Below are positions 23,793 to 32,669 of a stretch of 57,364 nucleotides of DNA, one piece after another; the first letter of the stretch is position 1, and every line of letters begins with the position of its first letter. Origin of the DNA: Lentisphaerae bacterium ADurb.Bin242 (GTDB lineage Bacteria; Verrucomicrobiota; Lentisphaeria; Victivallales; UBA1829); assembly GCA_002069785.1 (NCBI GenBank), contig MWCA01000029.1, positions 1 to 57,364 of the forward strand, given 5' to 3'. Under the pieces are notes generated by a model, which made no database searches, was not told the DNA's origin, and saw nothing but the letters and a program-made list of their open reading frames with translations. The position numbers were made by a program, and so were the translations under genes.

Positions 23793-25130
23793 TTACAGCC
23801 CGTAGACTTTCTTGTCCAGATACTGTTTGAGCTGGGTGATGCCGACCCGTTCCTGCGTCATGGTATCGCGGTCGCGCACCGTGACGGCGTTGTCCGTGTC
23901 GGACTCGAAATCGTATGTGAGACAGAACGGCGTGCCGATTTCGTCCTGGCGGCGGTAGCGCTTGCCGATGTTTCCGGTCACATCCAGCTCGGTGCGGAAG
24001 AAGCGGCAGACATCCTTCCGGAGAGCCTCCGCGTTTTCGTTGAGTTTCTTGGAGAGCGGCATCACGGCAACCTGAACCGGCGCCACGCGAGGGGTGATGT
24101 GAAGAACGATGCGGATGTCGTCTTCCATGCCTTCTTTCTTGGTCGGGGCCTTGTCCTCGTCGTAGGCGTGGGACAGGATCGCGAGGATCGTGCGGTCCAG
24201 TCCGACGGACGTTTCGACGCAGGTGGGCAGATATTTCTTGTTGGTAAGCTGGTCGAGATACTCCATGTTCTGCTGGGAGAATTCCTGATGGCGGGAAAGG
24301 TCCCAGGTCCCGCGGTGGTGGATGCCCTCGAGCTCACCCCAGCCGAAGGGGAACTTGAATTCGATGTCGACGGCCGCCCTGGCATAGTGCGCCAGCTTGT
24401 CGTGATCGTGATACTGGAGTTCGTCTTCGCGGAAGCCGAGCCGGTTTTTGTAATATTCCATGCGCTGATTGCGCCAGTATCGATACCATTCCATGGACTC
24501 CTCGTCGCTGCAGAAGAATTCCATTTCCATCTGCGTGAATTCACGGGAGCGGAACGTGAAGTTTCTCGGGGTGATCTCATTGCGGAAAGACTTTCCGATC
24601 TGGGCGATGCCGAAAGGAAGCTGTTTGCGTGTGGCGATGCGGACCAGATGGAAATCGGTGAAGATCGGCTGGCAGGTCTCGGCGCGGAGATAGGCCACGT
24701 GCTCCTCGTCGAAGACGGGTCCGACGTAGGTTTTCATCATCAGGTTGAATTCGCGCGGAGGCGTCAGGTTTTTGGAACCGCAGTTGGAACAGGTGGCGGG
24801 GTCTTCCATCTGGTCGACGCGGAAACGGGTCTTGCAATCCTTGCAGTCGGTCATGATGTCGCCGAAGCGGTCGATGTGTCCGGAGGCTTTCCAGACTTTC
24901 GGATGGCAGATCACGGTCGAATCCAGCCCGACCACATCGTCGCGCAGTTCGACCATCTCGTTCCACCAGAGTTCCTCGACCGCCTTTTTCATGGCCACGC
25001 CGTAGGGGCCGTAGTCCCAGAAACCGTTGTATCCGCCGTAAATCTCCGAACTCTGGAAAATAAAACCGCGCCGCTTGCACAGAGTCACAATTTTGTCCAT
25101 CAAGTCATTTTCCGCGTTGACAATCGCCAT
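23793..25130 (-). CDS. glyQS: Glycine-tRNA ligase, alpha2 (single-chain) type
   Basis: This 445-residue protein charges tRNA-Gly and is of the single-chain class II type, not the alpha/beta tetramer. Evidence: GGYNGFWDYGPYGVAMKKAV near residue 30, IGKSFRNEITPRNFTFRSREFTQME (motif 2), VGLDRTILAILSHAY (motif 3), and a C-terminal anticodon-binding domain ending near VTVRDRDTMTQERV. A zinc-ribbon-like insertion, CKDCKTRFRVDQMEDPATCSNC split over two CXXC pairs, lies near residues 100-125. The frame extends to a GTG at 25166, but the ATG at 25130 with AAGGTG 6 bases upstream is preferred. Its own promoter lies at 25183-25210. Confidence 0.95.
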   Translation of the reverse strand: MAIVNAENDLMDKIVTLCKRRGFIFQSSEIYGGYNGFWDYGPYGVAMKKAVEELWWNEMVELRDDVVGLDSTVICHPKVWKASGHIDRFGDIMTDCKDCKTRFRVDQMEDPATCSNCGSKNLTPPREFNLMMKTYVGPVFDEEHVAYLRAETCQPIFTDFHLVRIATRKQLPFGIAQIGKSFRNEITPRNFTFRSREFTQMEMEFFCSDEESMEWYRYWRNQRMEYYKNRLGFREDELQYHDHDKLAHYARAAVDIEFKFPFGWGELEGIHHRGTWDLSRHQEFSQQNMEYLDQLTNKKYLPTCVETSVGLDRTILAILSHAYDEDKAPTKKEGMEDDIRIVLHITPRVAPVQVAVMPLSKKLNENAEALRKDVCRFFRTELDVTGNIGKRYRRQDEIGTPFCLTYDFESDTDNAVTVRDRDTMTQERVGITQLKQYLDKKVYGL

Positions 25131-25182
25131 CTTTTTCACCTTATACTGCCATGTTTGATTTTTCACAAGTCTTAAGGGGATG

Positions 25183-25210
25183 AATATAATCCGGTTTCAG
25201 ACTTTTTCAA
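25183..25210 (-). promoter_or_regulatory. Predicted promoter of glyQS
   Basis: On the minus strand TTGAAA (25205-25210) and TATATT (25183-25188) are 16 bases apart, giving a leader of about 46 bases. Confidence 0.5.
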
Positions 25211-25252
25211 TTTCAAACCCGTTGAAAAGCATAATTTTGTCTGAAATCGGAC

Positions 25253-25306
25253 GAAAAAAAATACGGGAGAGGAACCCCTTCCGTGAAAGGTTCATTTCTT
25301 CTCCCG
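25253..25306 (-). terminator. Rho-independent terminator of the GH127 gene
   Basis: On the minus strand CGGGAGA (25300-25306) pairs with TCTCCCG (25264-25270) across a 29-base loop and is followed by TATTTTTTTT. It lies 20-75 bases past the stop at 25327. Confidence 0.65.
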
Positions 25307-25326
25307 ATCCGTCTGAATTCGATAAA

Positions 25327-27081
25327 TCAGCGGGGAATGGTCTTCATCCACACGCAGAGGGTGTTGTCTTCCGAGAAGCGGTTTCCGGCCGAGGCGTAGT
25401 CGCAGAGCAGCGAACCGTCGGCAAGACGGTAGATCCGCCGGATGTCCGGCACGGATGTTGTTTCCACGATCACGGAATCCCCCGGGCGGATGGCGCGGTC
25501 CACCTCGCCCAGCCGGGAATCCTGCGCCAGAAGGATGGGACCGCGCATCAGGGCGACCCGTCCGCAGCCGTCCGGCGCGGGAAGGACGCGGAGGGAGAAA
25601 TCGAAAGCGATGTCGATCCGGTCGCCGTTTTTCCAGGTGCGTTCCAGCGTGAGATAGGTTCCGGGCCGGGCCTGAATGGGTTTCCCGTTCACGCGGACGG
25701 CTGTGTTCCGGCTCCAGGCGGGGATCCGCAGCCGGAGCGCGAATGTTTTTTCACTGTCCATGGCGAGCGTGATGGAAACTTCCGGATCGTCCGGGTAGTT
25801 CCCTGTAATCGACAGTTTTACATAGGAGTCCGGTGTCAGCGGCACGGCCGCTTCGCAGGCTTCATAGAGATTGACGACCGGGCCGCGTTCATCCCGGAGA
25901 ATGGCCGTGCAAGGTGCGGTCGCCAGTCCCTCCGGCCCCTGCGCGAGACAGCAGTCATGCCCGTCGAACGGTTTCTGAAAGCAATGGAGGATCTGGTCGT
26001 CCGCCGGTTTCCGGCAGGACGCCCCGGCCAGCGGAGTCGGGTTGACGTGCGCCCAGCAAGAGGCGTCCGGCAATGCCGCGCCCAGCAGGGCATTGTAAAA
26101 GGAGCGCTCCATTTCGTCAACGGCGGAACTGTCGCCGGTGATGCGCAGAATCAGGGAACAGAAACGCAGCCAGGTCACCGTAATGCAGGTTTCGCCGAAG
26201 CCCCCGGCGTCGGCATGGGTCTGCCGGAGCGTTCCTTCGTCCCAGAATTCGCCGACCCGGTCTTTGAGGCCGCCTCCGCCGGTGATGAAGATTTCACGGT
26301 CGCGGACGCCCCGGTAGTAGGCCGCGGCTTCCTCGAGAAACGCGGGATTTCCAGTTTCGCGGTAATATTCGAGCAGTCCTTCGAAACAGGAGGTCATTTC
26401 GTAGGCTTTTCCATTGCCGAGGCGTGCCGGGGGAGTTCCGTTTCCGGCGGCGGTGAAAATATTGCCGTCCGCGGAACCTCCCTGTTCCACGATCCAGCGG
26501 GCGTAATCGAGAAAGCGTTTTTCCCCCGTGATGCGGGCCGCCTGAATGACAGCGCCGAGAATGGAGGAGGCCGCCAGGCCGCCGTGCATTCCGCAGTCCA
26601 CGATCCGCCGCGCGCCGGGGCCGACCTCGCCGATGAGGTGGTCCAGACACCGGCGCAGGACTTCCCTGATCTTTTCGGACGGTTCGATCTCGTGATAATA
26701 GCGTGCCAGTCCGAGCATCGCATACTTGCGCCCCCAGATGTCCCAGTGGGTCGTGTGAAGCGCTTCCGGATACGTGCTGATGCAGCCGTCCGGAGTCTGT
26801 GTCGAACAAAGATCGTCCACGGTTTCGCGGATGATCCGCAGCAGTTCCGGGTCACGGGTGCAGCGCCACGAGCGGATGGCGGAACGGACCACCTTGCCCC
26901 AGAATTCGCAGCGCCAGCCGTTGTCGTTCTCGTCCCGGAGCCGGAACGGACGCACGAGATTCGCGTAATTGACTTTTTTCAGACGGTTTTCGATGCTTTT
27001 TTCCAGCGCCGTTCCCAGCGGCCCTTTCAGTGTCACCGCGCCGGACGGCAGAAATTGAAACGTATCCCTGTAAGCAGTCAT
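25327..27081 (-). CDS. GH127 (DUF1680) beta-L-arabinofuranosidase-like enzyme
   Basis: This 584-residue protein has the (alpha/alpha)6 barrel and C-terminal sandwiches of GH127. The zinc/nucleophile set is visible: E297 and C299 in GFGETCITVTW and the CC pair C377-C378 in FDGHDCCLAQGPEG. The E-to-CC spacing of 80 matches that of HypBA1 (E338, C340, C417, C418). These enzymes remove terminal beta-L-arabinofuranose using a cysteine nucleophile. No signal peptide is seen, so it is probably cytoplasmic. The start at 27081 (GGGAGA upstream) is preferred to a longer frame from 27150 that would run into the AraC gene. It has its own promoter and a terminator. Confidence 0.92.
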   Translation of the reverse strand: MTAYRDTFQFLPSGAVTLKGPLGTALEKSIENRLKKVNYANLVRPFRLRDENDNGWRCEFWGKVVRSAIRSWRCTRDPELLRIIRETVDDLCSTQTPDGCISTYPEALHTTHWDIWGRKYAMLGLARYYHEIEPSEKIREVLRRCLDHLIGEVGPGARRIVDCGMHGGLAASSILGAVIQAARITGEKRFLDYARWIVEQGGSADGNIFTAAGNGTPPARLGNGKAYEMTSCFEGLLEYYRETGNPAFLEEAAAYYRGVRDREIFITGGGGLKDRVGEFWDEGTLRQTHADAGGFGETCITVTWLRFCSLILRITGDSSAVDEMERSFYNALLGAALPDASCWAHVNPTPLAGASCRKPADDQILHCFQKPFDGHDCCLAQGPEGLATAPCTAILRDERGPVVNLYEACEAAVPLTPDSYVKLSITGNYPDDPEVSITLAMDSEKTFALRLRIPAWSRNTAVRVNGKPIQARPGTYLTLERTWKNGDRIDIAFDFSLRVLPAPDGCGRVALMRGPILLAQDSRLGEVDRAIRPGDSVIVETTSVPDIRRIYRLADGSLLCDYASAGNRFSEDNTLCVWMKTIPR

Positions 27082-27106
27082 GATGATTCTCCCTGTTCTG
27101 CTCCAT

Positions 27107-27134
27107 ACAATAGCGGGAAAAAGGGGGCATTCAA
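27107..27134 (-). promoter_or_regulatory. Predicted promoter of the GH127 gene
   Basis: On the minus strand TTGAAT (27129-27134) and TATTGT (27107-27112) are 16 bases apart, squeezed between the AraC stop and the GH127 start. Confidence 0.5.
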
Positions 27135-27146
27135 TGTATGCGGAAG

Positions 27147-28013
27147 TCAAAAAATGGTAGTATTCTGATAAAAATGCTGCTTCCTGCCGATCTTCCGGTA
27201 TTGTGCGGGCGTCATGCCGACGAAGGCCTGAAAGGATTTGATGAAATAGGAGGAATCGTAGAATCCGAGACGGTCCGCTATCTCCGCAACGGTATCGTCG
27301 GTGTTTTCCAGTTCGCAGCGGGCTTTTTCGATCCGGTGGCGTCCGATGTAGTCGGTAATGGAAATACCGGTCAGGCGTTTGAACTGCCTGCCGAGGTATG
27401 CCGGACTGTTGCCCGTGAGCGAGGCCAGTTTTTCGAGTGTGATTTTCTCCGTGGAATGCTTTTCGATGTAATGGAAAATCCGGCTGATTTTCCGGGGATC
27501 GCCGACGGAGACGATTCCCGCGGATTCATGGATATGGCGTTCCGCAAGAACCAGAAATTGAATGAGAAGCGCCTTGGCGTTGAAGCGGAAATTCCCGTCC
27601 TGAAATTTCAGTTCCTCTTCCAGACTGTCCAGCAGGGCCGACATCTTTTCCCGGACCGGCGGATGGAACGTGAATTTGTGCGTCGGCAGGGCATTGGTAA
27701 AGACCGGAAACGTGCGAAAGATCGCCATTTCTTCCGGAGTGAAAAACGTTTCATTGAACATGATGTTCATGAATTTCAAGCCCGGATCGCACTCGAATTC
27801 ATGGGTGTCGCCCGGCGGAATGATGTAAAGGTCTCCCGCCAGCATGGGATAGTGTTTCCCGTTGATGGAGCACCAGCCGGCGCCGCCGAGGATGAACTGC
27901 ATTTCCACGCAGTCGTGAGTGTGCACACATTGGTACGGATAATCGAATTTGCTGTTCCAGACCGCCAGGGGAAGAGGGGAACAGCAGCAGTCCTTGAGAA
28001 AAAATTGTTTCAC
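27147..28013 (-). CDS. AraC-family transcriptional regulator with cupin sensor
   Basis: This 288-residue protein has an N-terminal cupin (CVHTHDCVEMQFILGGAG; GDLYIIPPGDTHEFE) and a C-terminal AraC/XylS domain (LEKLASLTGNSPAYLGRQFKRL; VAEIADRLGFYDSSYFIKSF). The frame opens upstream to 28169, but the GTG at 28013 has GGGAGG 6 bases upstream and the extra residues are not sensor-like, so GTG is chosen. The gene is divergent from a sugar isomerase/epimerase-like gene and upstream of the GH127 gene; both are plausible targets. The two divergent promoters are 55 bases apart. Confidence 0.9.
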   Translation of the reverse strand: MKQFFLKDCCCSPLPLAVWNSKFDYPYQCVHTHDCVEMQFILGGAGWCSINGKHYPMLAGDLYIIPPGDTHEFECDPGLKFMNIMFNETFFTPEEMAIFRTFPVFTNALPTHKFTFHPPVREKMSALLDSLEEELKFQDGNFRFNAKALLIQFLVLAERHIHESAGIVSVGDPRKISRIFHYIEKHSTEKITLEKLASLTGNSPAYLGRQFKRLTGISITDYIGRHRIEKARCELENTDDTVAEIADRLGFYDSSYFIKSFQAFVGMTPAQYRKIGRKQHFYQNTTIF

Positions 28014-28050
28014 TCTCCGCCTCCCGGGTTGGAGATTCCGAATGGTTCCG

Positions 28051-28078
28051 AATATAACCGGAAAACGTTGAAAATCAA
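28051..28078 (-). promoter_or_regulatory. Predicted promoter of the cupin-AraC gene
   Basis: On the minus strand TTGATT (28073-28078) and TATATT (28051-28056) are 16 bases apart. This promoter supports the GTG start at 28013, since an upstream start would precede it. Confidence 0.6.
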
Positions 28079-28132
28079 ACCGCATGGGCTGATGGAAAGT
28101 TGAAAAACCATGAAAAAAGCCCCTTGCCGCGG

Positions 28133-28160
28133 TTGATTTTTCGCAAGGAGGAATTATAGT
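28133..28160 (+). promoter_or_regulatory. Predicted promoter of the sugar isomerase/epimerase gene
   Basis: TTGATT (28133-28138) and TATAGT (28155-28160) are 16 bases apart. The leader would be about 39 bases. Confidence 0.55.
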
Positions 28161-28205
28161 CTTCCGCATCTCAAAACCGAAACGTCAAAATACCGGGAAA
28201 ACAGT

Positions 28206-28961
28206 ATGAAAAAACCAGTTGCCGTCCAGTTGTATTCTCTGCGCGAAGAAGCGGAAGCCGATTTCCGGAAAACCCTCGAACGGGTCGCAGCCATCGGGTT
28301 CAACGGGGTCGAGACCGCCGGGTTCCACTCGCTGAAGCCCGTTGAACTCCAGAAGATCGTTTCCGACCTCGGAATGAAAGTCTGCTCCATGCACGGCGGA
28401 CTGCCGCAAGACCCGAAAGCCTTCGACGAATGGGTCGGAAACGCCAAACTTTTCGGCAATGACACGCTCATCACCGGATTCTGGACGGATCAGTACAATT
28501 CCGTGGAGGCGATCCGGAAGACCGCGGACCTCTGCAACGCCACGATCGAGAAGCTCAAACCCTACGGCTTGCGCTTCGCCCTCCACAATCACTGGATGGA
28601 GTTCATGAAAGTCGACGGGGAGCTCGCCTACAGCCGCCTGGCGAAACTCTGTCCGGAACTCCTCTTCGAAATCGATACCTACTGGGCCGCCAATTTCGGC
28701 GCCAACGATCCGGCGGAAATGGTTGCGCTGTTCAAGGACCGGACGCCGTTCCTTCACATCAAGGACGGCAGCGGCGGGCCGCATAATGAACCGCAGGTGG
28801 CGGTCGGCGACGGCATCATGGATTTCCATAAAATCATTCCCGCGGCGGACCCGAAAGTTCTCCGCTGGCTGGTGGTCGAACTCGACAGCTGCGCCACCGA
28901 TATGTTCACCGCCGTCGAAAAGAGCTGCCGGTATTTGAAGCAGAACGGTTTCGCTCTGTAA
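28206..28961 (+). CDS. Sugar phosphate isomerase/epimerase-like (xylose isomerase-type TIM barrel)
   Basis: This 251-residue protein fits the AP endonuclease 2/xylose isomerase-like TIM barrel: VAVQLYSLREEA at the start, GFNGVETAGF, LRFALHNHWMEF near residue 130 with metal-binding-type His, LLFEIDTYWAANFG near residue 155, and PFLHIKDG near residue 185. The E/D/H positions for one divalent metal are therefore likely intact. Relatives isomerise or epimerise sugars or inositol derivatives. It has its own promoter and a terminator just after the stop, so it is a single-gene unit, divergent from the AraC regulator that probably controls it. Confidence 0.87.
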   Translation: MKKPVAVQLYSLREEAEADFRKTLERVAAIGFNGVETAGFHSLKPVELQKIVSDLGMKVCSMHGGLPQDPKAFDEWVGNAKLFGNDTLITGFWTDQYNSVEAIRKTADLCNATIEKLKPYGLRFALHNHWMEFMKVDGELAYSRLAKLCPELLFEIDTYWAANFGANDPAEMVALFKDRTPFLHIKDGSGGPHNEPQVAVGDGIMDFHKIIPAADPKVLRWLVVELDSCATDMFTAVEKSCRYLKQNGFAL

Positions 28962-28990
28962 CTCCTTTCATAAATGCAAGACGAACCGTT

Positions 28991-29033
28991 CCCGTTTTCC
29001 GACACTTTCTGCCGCGGAACGGGAGTTTTTTTT
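28991..29033 (+). terminator. Rho-independent terminator after the isomerase gene
   Basis: CCCGTT-TT-CC at 28991-29000 pairs with GG-AACGGG at 29017-29024 (a small bulge), followed by a run of eight T. Confidence 0.65.
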
Positions 29034-29051
29034 AACGGAATTCAGTTTGGT

Positions 29052-30494
29052 TCAGCGCGGAGAGCCTGTACGGAAGGTATATCTGTAATCCATCAGACGG
29101 TATTTCTGCTCGCTCATGAAGCTGTTATAGCTGCCGAGATTGAGAAACAGCAGATAGGAATGATCCGGTTCCAGTTTCACGGGAATGGTTAGTTGAGTCC
29201 GCGTCGAATCGTAGTGAATATTCCCTGAAAGTTTTGGATAGAATACCGGGTTGACCTGAACCACGGACCAGCATCCATCCCGCATCGGGCGGTCGAATGT
29301 GACAAGGATGGCATTCACGCCGGGATCGACGTCGGTCGCCCCGTTTCCGGGTGTGATCTTTACTATTTTCGGTGTGTTCTCCTGTAATTCGCGTTGCTTT
29401 TTTTCATAGGCTTCCACAATCGGCAGGGAAGCGTTGACCACTTCGACATACCGGTTTCCGCTTTGCACAAAATGCCAGTTCTTTCCGCCTTTCTGCCGCT
29501 CGGAAATCAGGCAGTCATACAGCGGTTCAACCAGAATGAACCCGTTTTCCAAGTCTTCCTTGAGTTGTTGTTTCCGTGCCTTTTCTCCGAAGGTGTCCTG
29601 AATGTAAACGGCAACAATCGCCCGGGCAAAAGTCTCGATCATCAGTGTTTCCGCTGTGCCATAGGCTTGCCTGCGCTGGATTTCAAGCACCGGCTCCAAA
29701 GCACGTTTCGCCGCTTTTTCCATTTCCGGGAAATGAGCGAGAACCCATGGATTGGAATTCGGGTGTGTGAACTCATGGGCGGTGAAAGCTGCGACTCTCT
29801 GCATAATTGCCGGACTTGCGTCCATCTTGAGTTTCACGTTCGCTCCCGCGACAGTGCAATAATGAAAGACTCCGCCGATGTCAATCGAACAACCGTAGCC
29901 TCCGGTGACAAGGAAACAGGGAATCAGATTCATCTCGACCCGCCGGGAATCCCCAAAAAACTTCTGGAGCCATGGCATGACAACGATTTGAGAATAGACC
30001 GTATCGAATTGGCGGCATACTTCATTATAGCGGAACCGATTTGCGAAAAAGAATTCATTGAAGCTGCTCCGGCGCACGAAATCTTTCAGCGCGGATAGAA
30101 ATTCCGGGATTTTTTCCCGCGGCCACCGTTTGTCCAGTGGAATTTCCGAATCCGGCGGCAGCAGCAATTCCAGTTTTTCCGTATCATTGAGGCGGATGGC
30201 AAAGGAAGCCACCGCATCGTAGGAAATACCGTATTTGTCGTGAAGTTCCCGGGCAAGCCGGATTGCCTCATGCTGTTTGAACGGCGCAAAATGCTTTTCC
30301 AGCGCAGTCAGATAATCCGGATCGCCGCATTGAGAATATTCGCGGTTTCCAGCGAAACGGAAAACCAGCGACATCAATTCCACCCGGGCATCGGGCGCAA
30401 CGAAAATTCGCCCATTGTCTGATGACGCGTGCAAAGAAAAAATTGTCGAAAATCCGATCAGAAGAGCCCATGAAAGTTTTTTCAAATAGTCCAT
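29052..30494 (-). CDS. Secreted DUF4932-like zinc metalloprotease with C-terminal Ig-like domain
   Basis: This 480-residue protein has a signal peptide (MDYLKKLSWALLIGFSTIFSLHAS). The middle carries AAFTAHEFTHPNSNPWVL, an HExxH zinc-binding motif (HEFTH), near residue 235, and upstream the conserved-looking FRFAGNREYSQCG. This is the pattern of DUF4932-type zincin proteins. From about residue 370, KIVKITPGNGATDVDPGVNA and ILVTFDRPM begin a bacterial Ig-like (Big_5/SbsA-type) domain, often used for surface display. The frame is open to 31031 across the opposite promoter, but the ATG at 30494 with GGGAGA 6 bases upstream starts the signal peptide. Its substrate is unknown; a host protein or mucin core is a guess. 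Confidence 0.78.
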   Translation of the reverse strand: MDYLKKLSWALLIGFSTIFSLHASSDNGRIFVAPDARVELMSLVFRFAGNREYSQCGDPDYLTALEKHFAPFKQHEAIRLARELHDKYGISYDAVASFAIRLNDTEKLELLLPPDSEIPLDKRWPREKIPEFLSALKDFVRRSSFNEFFFANRFRYNEVCRQFDTVYSQIVVMPWLQKFFGDSRRVEMNLIPCFLVTGGYGCSIDIGGVFHYCTVAGANVKLKMDASPAIMQRVAAFTAHEFTHPNSNPWVLAHFPEMEKAAKRALEPVLEIQRRQAYGTAETLMIETFARAIVAVYIQDTFGEKARKQQLKEDLENGFILVEPLYDCLISERQKGGKNWHFVQSGNRYVEVVNASLPIVEAYEKKQRELQENTPKIVKITPGNGATDVDPGVNAILVTFDRPMRDGCWSVVQVNPVFYPKLSGNIHYDSTRTQLTIPVKLEPDHSYLLFLNLGSYNSFMSEQKYRLMDYRYTFRTGSPR

Positions 30495-30539
30495 ATTGAT
30501 CTCCCGTTCCGTTGTGAAGCTGAAAATATAAAGTTGATA

Positions 30540-30568
30540 AAAATAACATGAATTAATGGAATTGTCAA
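30540..30568 (-). promoter_or_regulatory. Predicted promoter of the DUF4932-like gene
   Basis: On the minus strand TTGACA (30563-30568) and TATTTT (30540-30545) are 17 bases apart. The leader is about 39 bases. Confidence 0.55.
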
Positions 30569-30686
30569 CTTTTTCATGTTTTTTATGGAAGAATAAATTT
30601 TGCTTCAAGTTGTATCCTTGGATGTATTTTTCCAGCCCAGGCCCGAAAAAAATCCGGAAAAAATATGTTTCGGAATAAAAATGTCC

Positions 30687-30715
30687 TTGATTTTTCCTTT
30701 TTACACGAGTATTAT
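30687..30715 (+). promoter_or_regulatory. Predicted promoter of secreted paralogue 1
   Basis: TTGATT (30687-30692) and TATTAT (30710-30715) are 17 bases apart. The bases around it (TCCTTTTTACACGAGTATT) resemble those before paralogue 2, so the promoter was duplicated with the gene. The leader is about 55 bases. Confidence 0.6.
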
Positions 30716-30777
30716 GACAGAAGAGGCAACGCGCTGAATTCCCCATAACCCACATAGAACAACAGAGGAGAAAGAAA

Positions 30778-31587
30778 ATGAAACTGGGATCCAAACTTGC
30801 CGTCGTGCTGGTGGCCGTGGGCTGCGCTTCCACAATCTTCGCGGAGGAATTACTGAAGCCGTCCGAAGTGAAAGATTTTTTGAAAAACCCGGCGCTCACC
30901 GCTGAAAATGGAACTCTTGTCGCCAAAGGACAGACGACCGTGCTTTCCGCCAAAGCCGTTCCGGTCGATCCGTCCAAGAAGTATAAACTTTCCGGAAAGT
31001 TCCGTGCGAAAGACGGAAGCGCGCCGACCATGTTCTATTTCGGATATGCTCCGTATGATGCCAAAAACAACCCCATCATTTCGGCGTCGGTCTGCTATTT
31101 TCCGAACACGGACACGGAACTGGCCGAACCGGCCAAGAACGGCGACACCGTCCTGAAGGTCAAGGACGCTTCCAAATGGAACAAACCGGCGAAGTCTGCC
31201 GTAGTTGCATTCAACACGAAAGCGGATTTTACCGACCTTCCGAACAATGAGATTATCGCTACCGTTCCCGAGAAAATCGAAAACAAGAACGGCGTCTGGG
31301 AAGTCACTTTGAAGACTCCCCTCAGAAAAGCATATCCGGGGGGAACCAAAATCCGTCAGCAGACGTACAGCGGCTCCTATCTTTACAACGTCGTCAGCGG
31401 GAGCAAAAATTCCGCCGCCTGGCAGAATTTCTCCGGAATCATCTCCGGCGAAGGCAAGAGCGGTCACCAGGCCAAACAGTGGTGGCCGGGAACCAAATCC
31501 GCCCGAATCCTGATTCTTCTGAACTACGGAGGAAAGGACGCTCCCTCGACTGAATTCAAAGACATCGTGCTGGAAACCATCGACTGA
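30778..31587 (+). CDS. Secreted protein of unknown function, tandem paralogue 1
   Basis: This 269-residue protein has a signal peptide (MKLGSKLAVVLVAVGCASTIFA, cleavage likely after IFA). The mature part is rich in beta-strands (KKYKLSGKFRAKDGSAPTMF; TVLKVKDASKWN; ARILILLNYGG) and looks like a carbohydrate-binding jelly-roll of the CBM4/9 superfamily, although this is a fold guess. It is clearly homologous along its whole length to the protein at 31841-32650: same length, same VDPSKKY and QWWPGTK motifs, same C-terminus. Each copy has its own matching promoter and terminator. The ATG has GAGGAGA upstream. It may be an abundant surface or sugar-capturing protein. Confidence 0.72.
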   Translation: MKLGSKLAVVLVAVGCASTIFAEELLKPSEVKDFLKNPALTAENGTLVAKGQTTVLSAKAVPVDPSKKYKLSGKFRAKDGSAPTMFYFGYAPYDAKNNPIISASVCYFPNTDTELAEPAKNGDTVLKVKDASKWNKPAKSAVVAFNTKADFTDLPNNEIIATVPEKIENKNGVWEVTLKTPLRKAYPGGTKIRQQTYSGSYLYNVVSGSKNSAAWQNFSGIISGEGKSGHQAKQWWPGTKSARILILLNYGGKDAPSTEFKDIVLETID

Positions 31588-31613
31588 GAATTCTTGATCG
31601 AAATGGATTGCGG

Positions 31614-31654
31614 GAAGCCTGGCGGGAAACATTCCGGTCAGGCTTCTCTTTTTT
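31614..31654 (+). terminator. Rho-independent terminator after paralogue 1
   Basis: GAAGCCTG (31614-31621) and CAGGCTTC (31639-31646) form a perfect 8-base stem, followed by TCTTTTTT. Confidence 0.8.
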
Positions 31655-31749
31655 ACCGGATAATGCGTATTCCCTTGTGTCCTCTCCGGTTTTGTGCATC
31701 CATCTCTGAAAAAAGTCCGGAAAAACAGCCGGAGGAAACGGAGTTTTCC

Positions 31750-31777
31750 TTGAAATTCCCTCTTTTACAAGTATTTT
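31750..31777 (+). promoter_or_regulatory. Predicted promoter of secreted paralogue 2
   Basis: TTGAAA (31750-31755) and TATTTT (31772-31777) are 16 bases apart. The spacer (TTCCCTCTTTTACAAG) and surroundings parallel the promoter of paralogue 1; the leader is 57 bases. Confidence 0.6.
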
Positions 31778-31840
31778 GAAGTTCCGGCATGACTTTTCCG
31801 ATACCCTTTCACGTATATAAAAACAACCAAGGAGAGAAAA

Positions 31841-32650
31841 ATGGGAATGGGAGCCAAACTTGCGATCGCGCTGCTGACCGTCGGCTGTGCCACGGTTTTT
31901 GCGGCGGAAGTGTTGAAACCGGCGGAACAGAAGGACTTCCTGAAAGATTCAAGGCTTTCCTTCGCGGACGGTGTTTTTTCCTGCAAGGGAAACTATGCCA
32001 TCCTGATGTCGGCTGAAATATTTCCGGTCGATCCGTCTAAAAAATACAGGATTTCCGGAAAATTCCGTGCGAAACCCGGGACAGAGCCGGCCGTTCTCTA
32101 CTTCGGTTATGTTCCGCATGACGGGAAGAACGCAGCCATTGCGTCGGCGTCAGTCAACTGGTTTCCGAATACGGAAACCCAACTGGCCGAACCGGCCAAG
32201 GCCGGCGAGACCGTCCTGAAAGTCAAGGATGCTTCCAAGTGGAATATGAAGGCGAACCACGGGGTGGTTGCGTTCAATGTCAAGCCGGATTTCTCCGATC
32301 TCCCGAACTCTGACATTGCCGATGCCGTTCCCGGGAAAATTGAAAACAAGGGCGACGTCTGGGAAATCACTCTGAAAGCGCCCCTCAAGAAAGCGTATGA
32401 GAAGGGGACCGCTGTCCGCCAGCAGACCCATGGAGGCACGTATATTTACAACGGCGCCGCGGGCCGCAAGACGAGCGATGACTGGCAGACTTTTTCCGGG
32501 GTTATTTCCGGACATGCGAAGAGCGGAAACACGGCCGCCCAGTGGTGGCCCGGAACCAAGGCCGCGCGGATTCTGATCGGCGCGAACTACGGCGCAAAAG
32601 GAAAATTCGAGACCGAATTCAAGGACATCGTGGTGGAGACCGTCGACTGA
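31841..32650 (+). CDS. Secreted protein of unknown function, tandem paralogue 2
   Basis: This 269-residue protein has a signal peptide (MGMGAKLAIALLTVGCATVFA, then AEVLKP). It shares the length and nearly all motifs of paralogue 1 (VDPSKKYRISGKFRAK, NTETQLAEPAKAGETVLKVK, QWWPGTKAARILI), so the two arose by duplication, followed by divergence mainly in the first 40 mature residues and in loop regions. The start has GGAGAGAAAA just upstream. It has its own promoter and terminator, so the pair are independent single-gene units. Function unknown; a beta-sandwich sugar-binding role is inferred only from the strand pattern. Confidence 0.72.
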   Translation: MGMGAKLAIALLTVGCATVFAAEVLKPAEQKDFLKDSRLSFADGVFSCKGNYAILMSAEIFPVDPSKKYRISGKFRAKPGTEPAVLYFGYVPHDGKNAAIASASVNWFPNTETQLAEPAKAGETVLKVKDASKWNMKANHGVVAFNVKPDFSDLPNSDIADAVPGKIENKGDVWEITLKAPLKKAYEKGTAVRQQTHGGTYIYNGAAGRKTSDDWQTFSGVISGHAKSGNTAAQWWPGTKAARILIGANYGAKGKFETEFKDIVVETVD

Positions 32651-32669
32651 CGGTTTTTTCCGCGATTCC

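Noticed and set aside
25180..27168. 662-codon open frame on the plus strand
   Set aside because: Antisense to the GH127 gene, whose catalytic motifs are intact; the plus-strand product has no domain.
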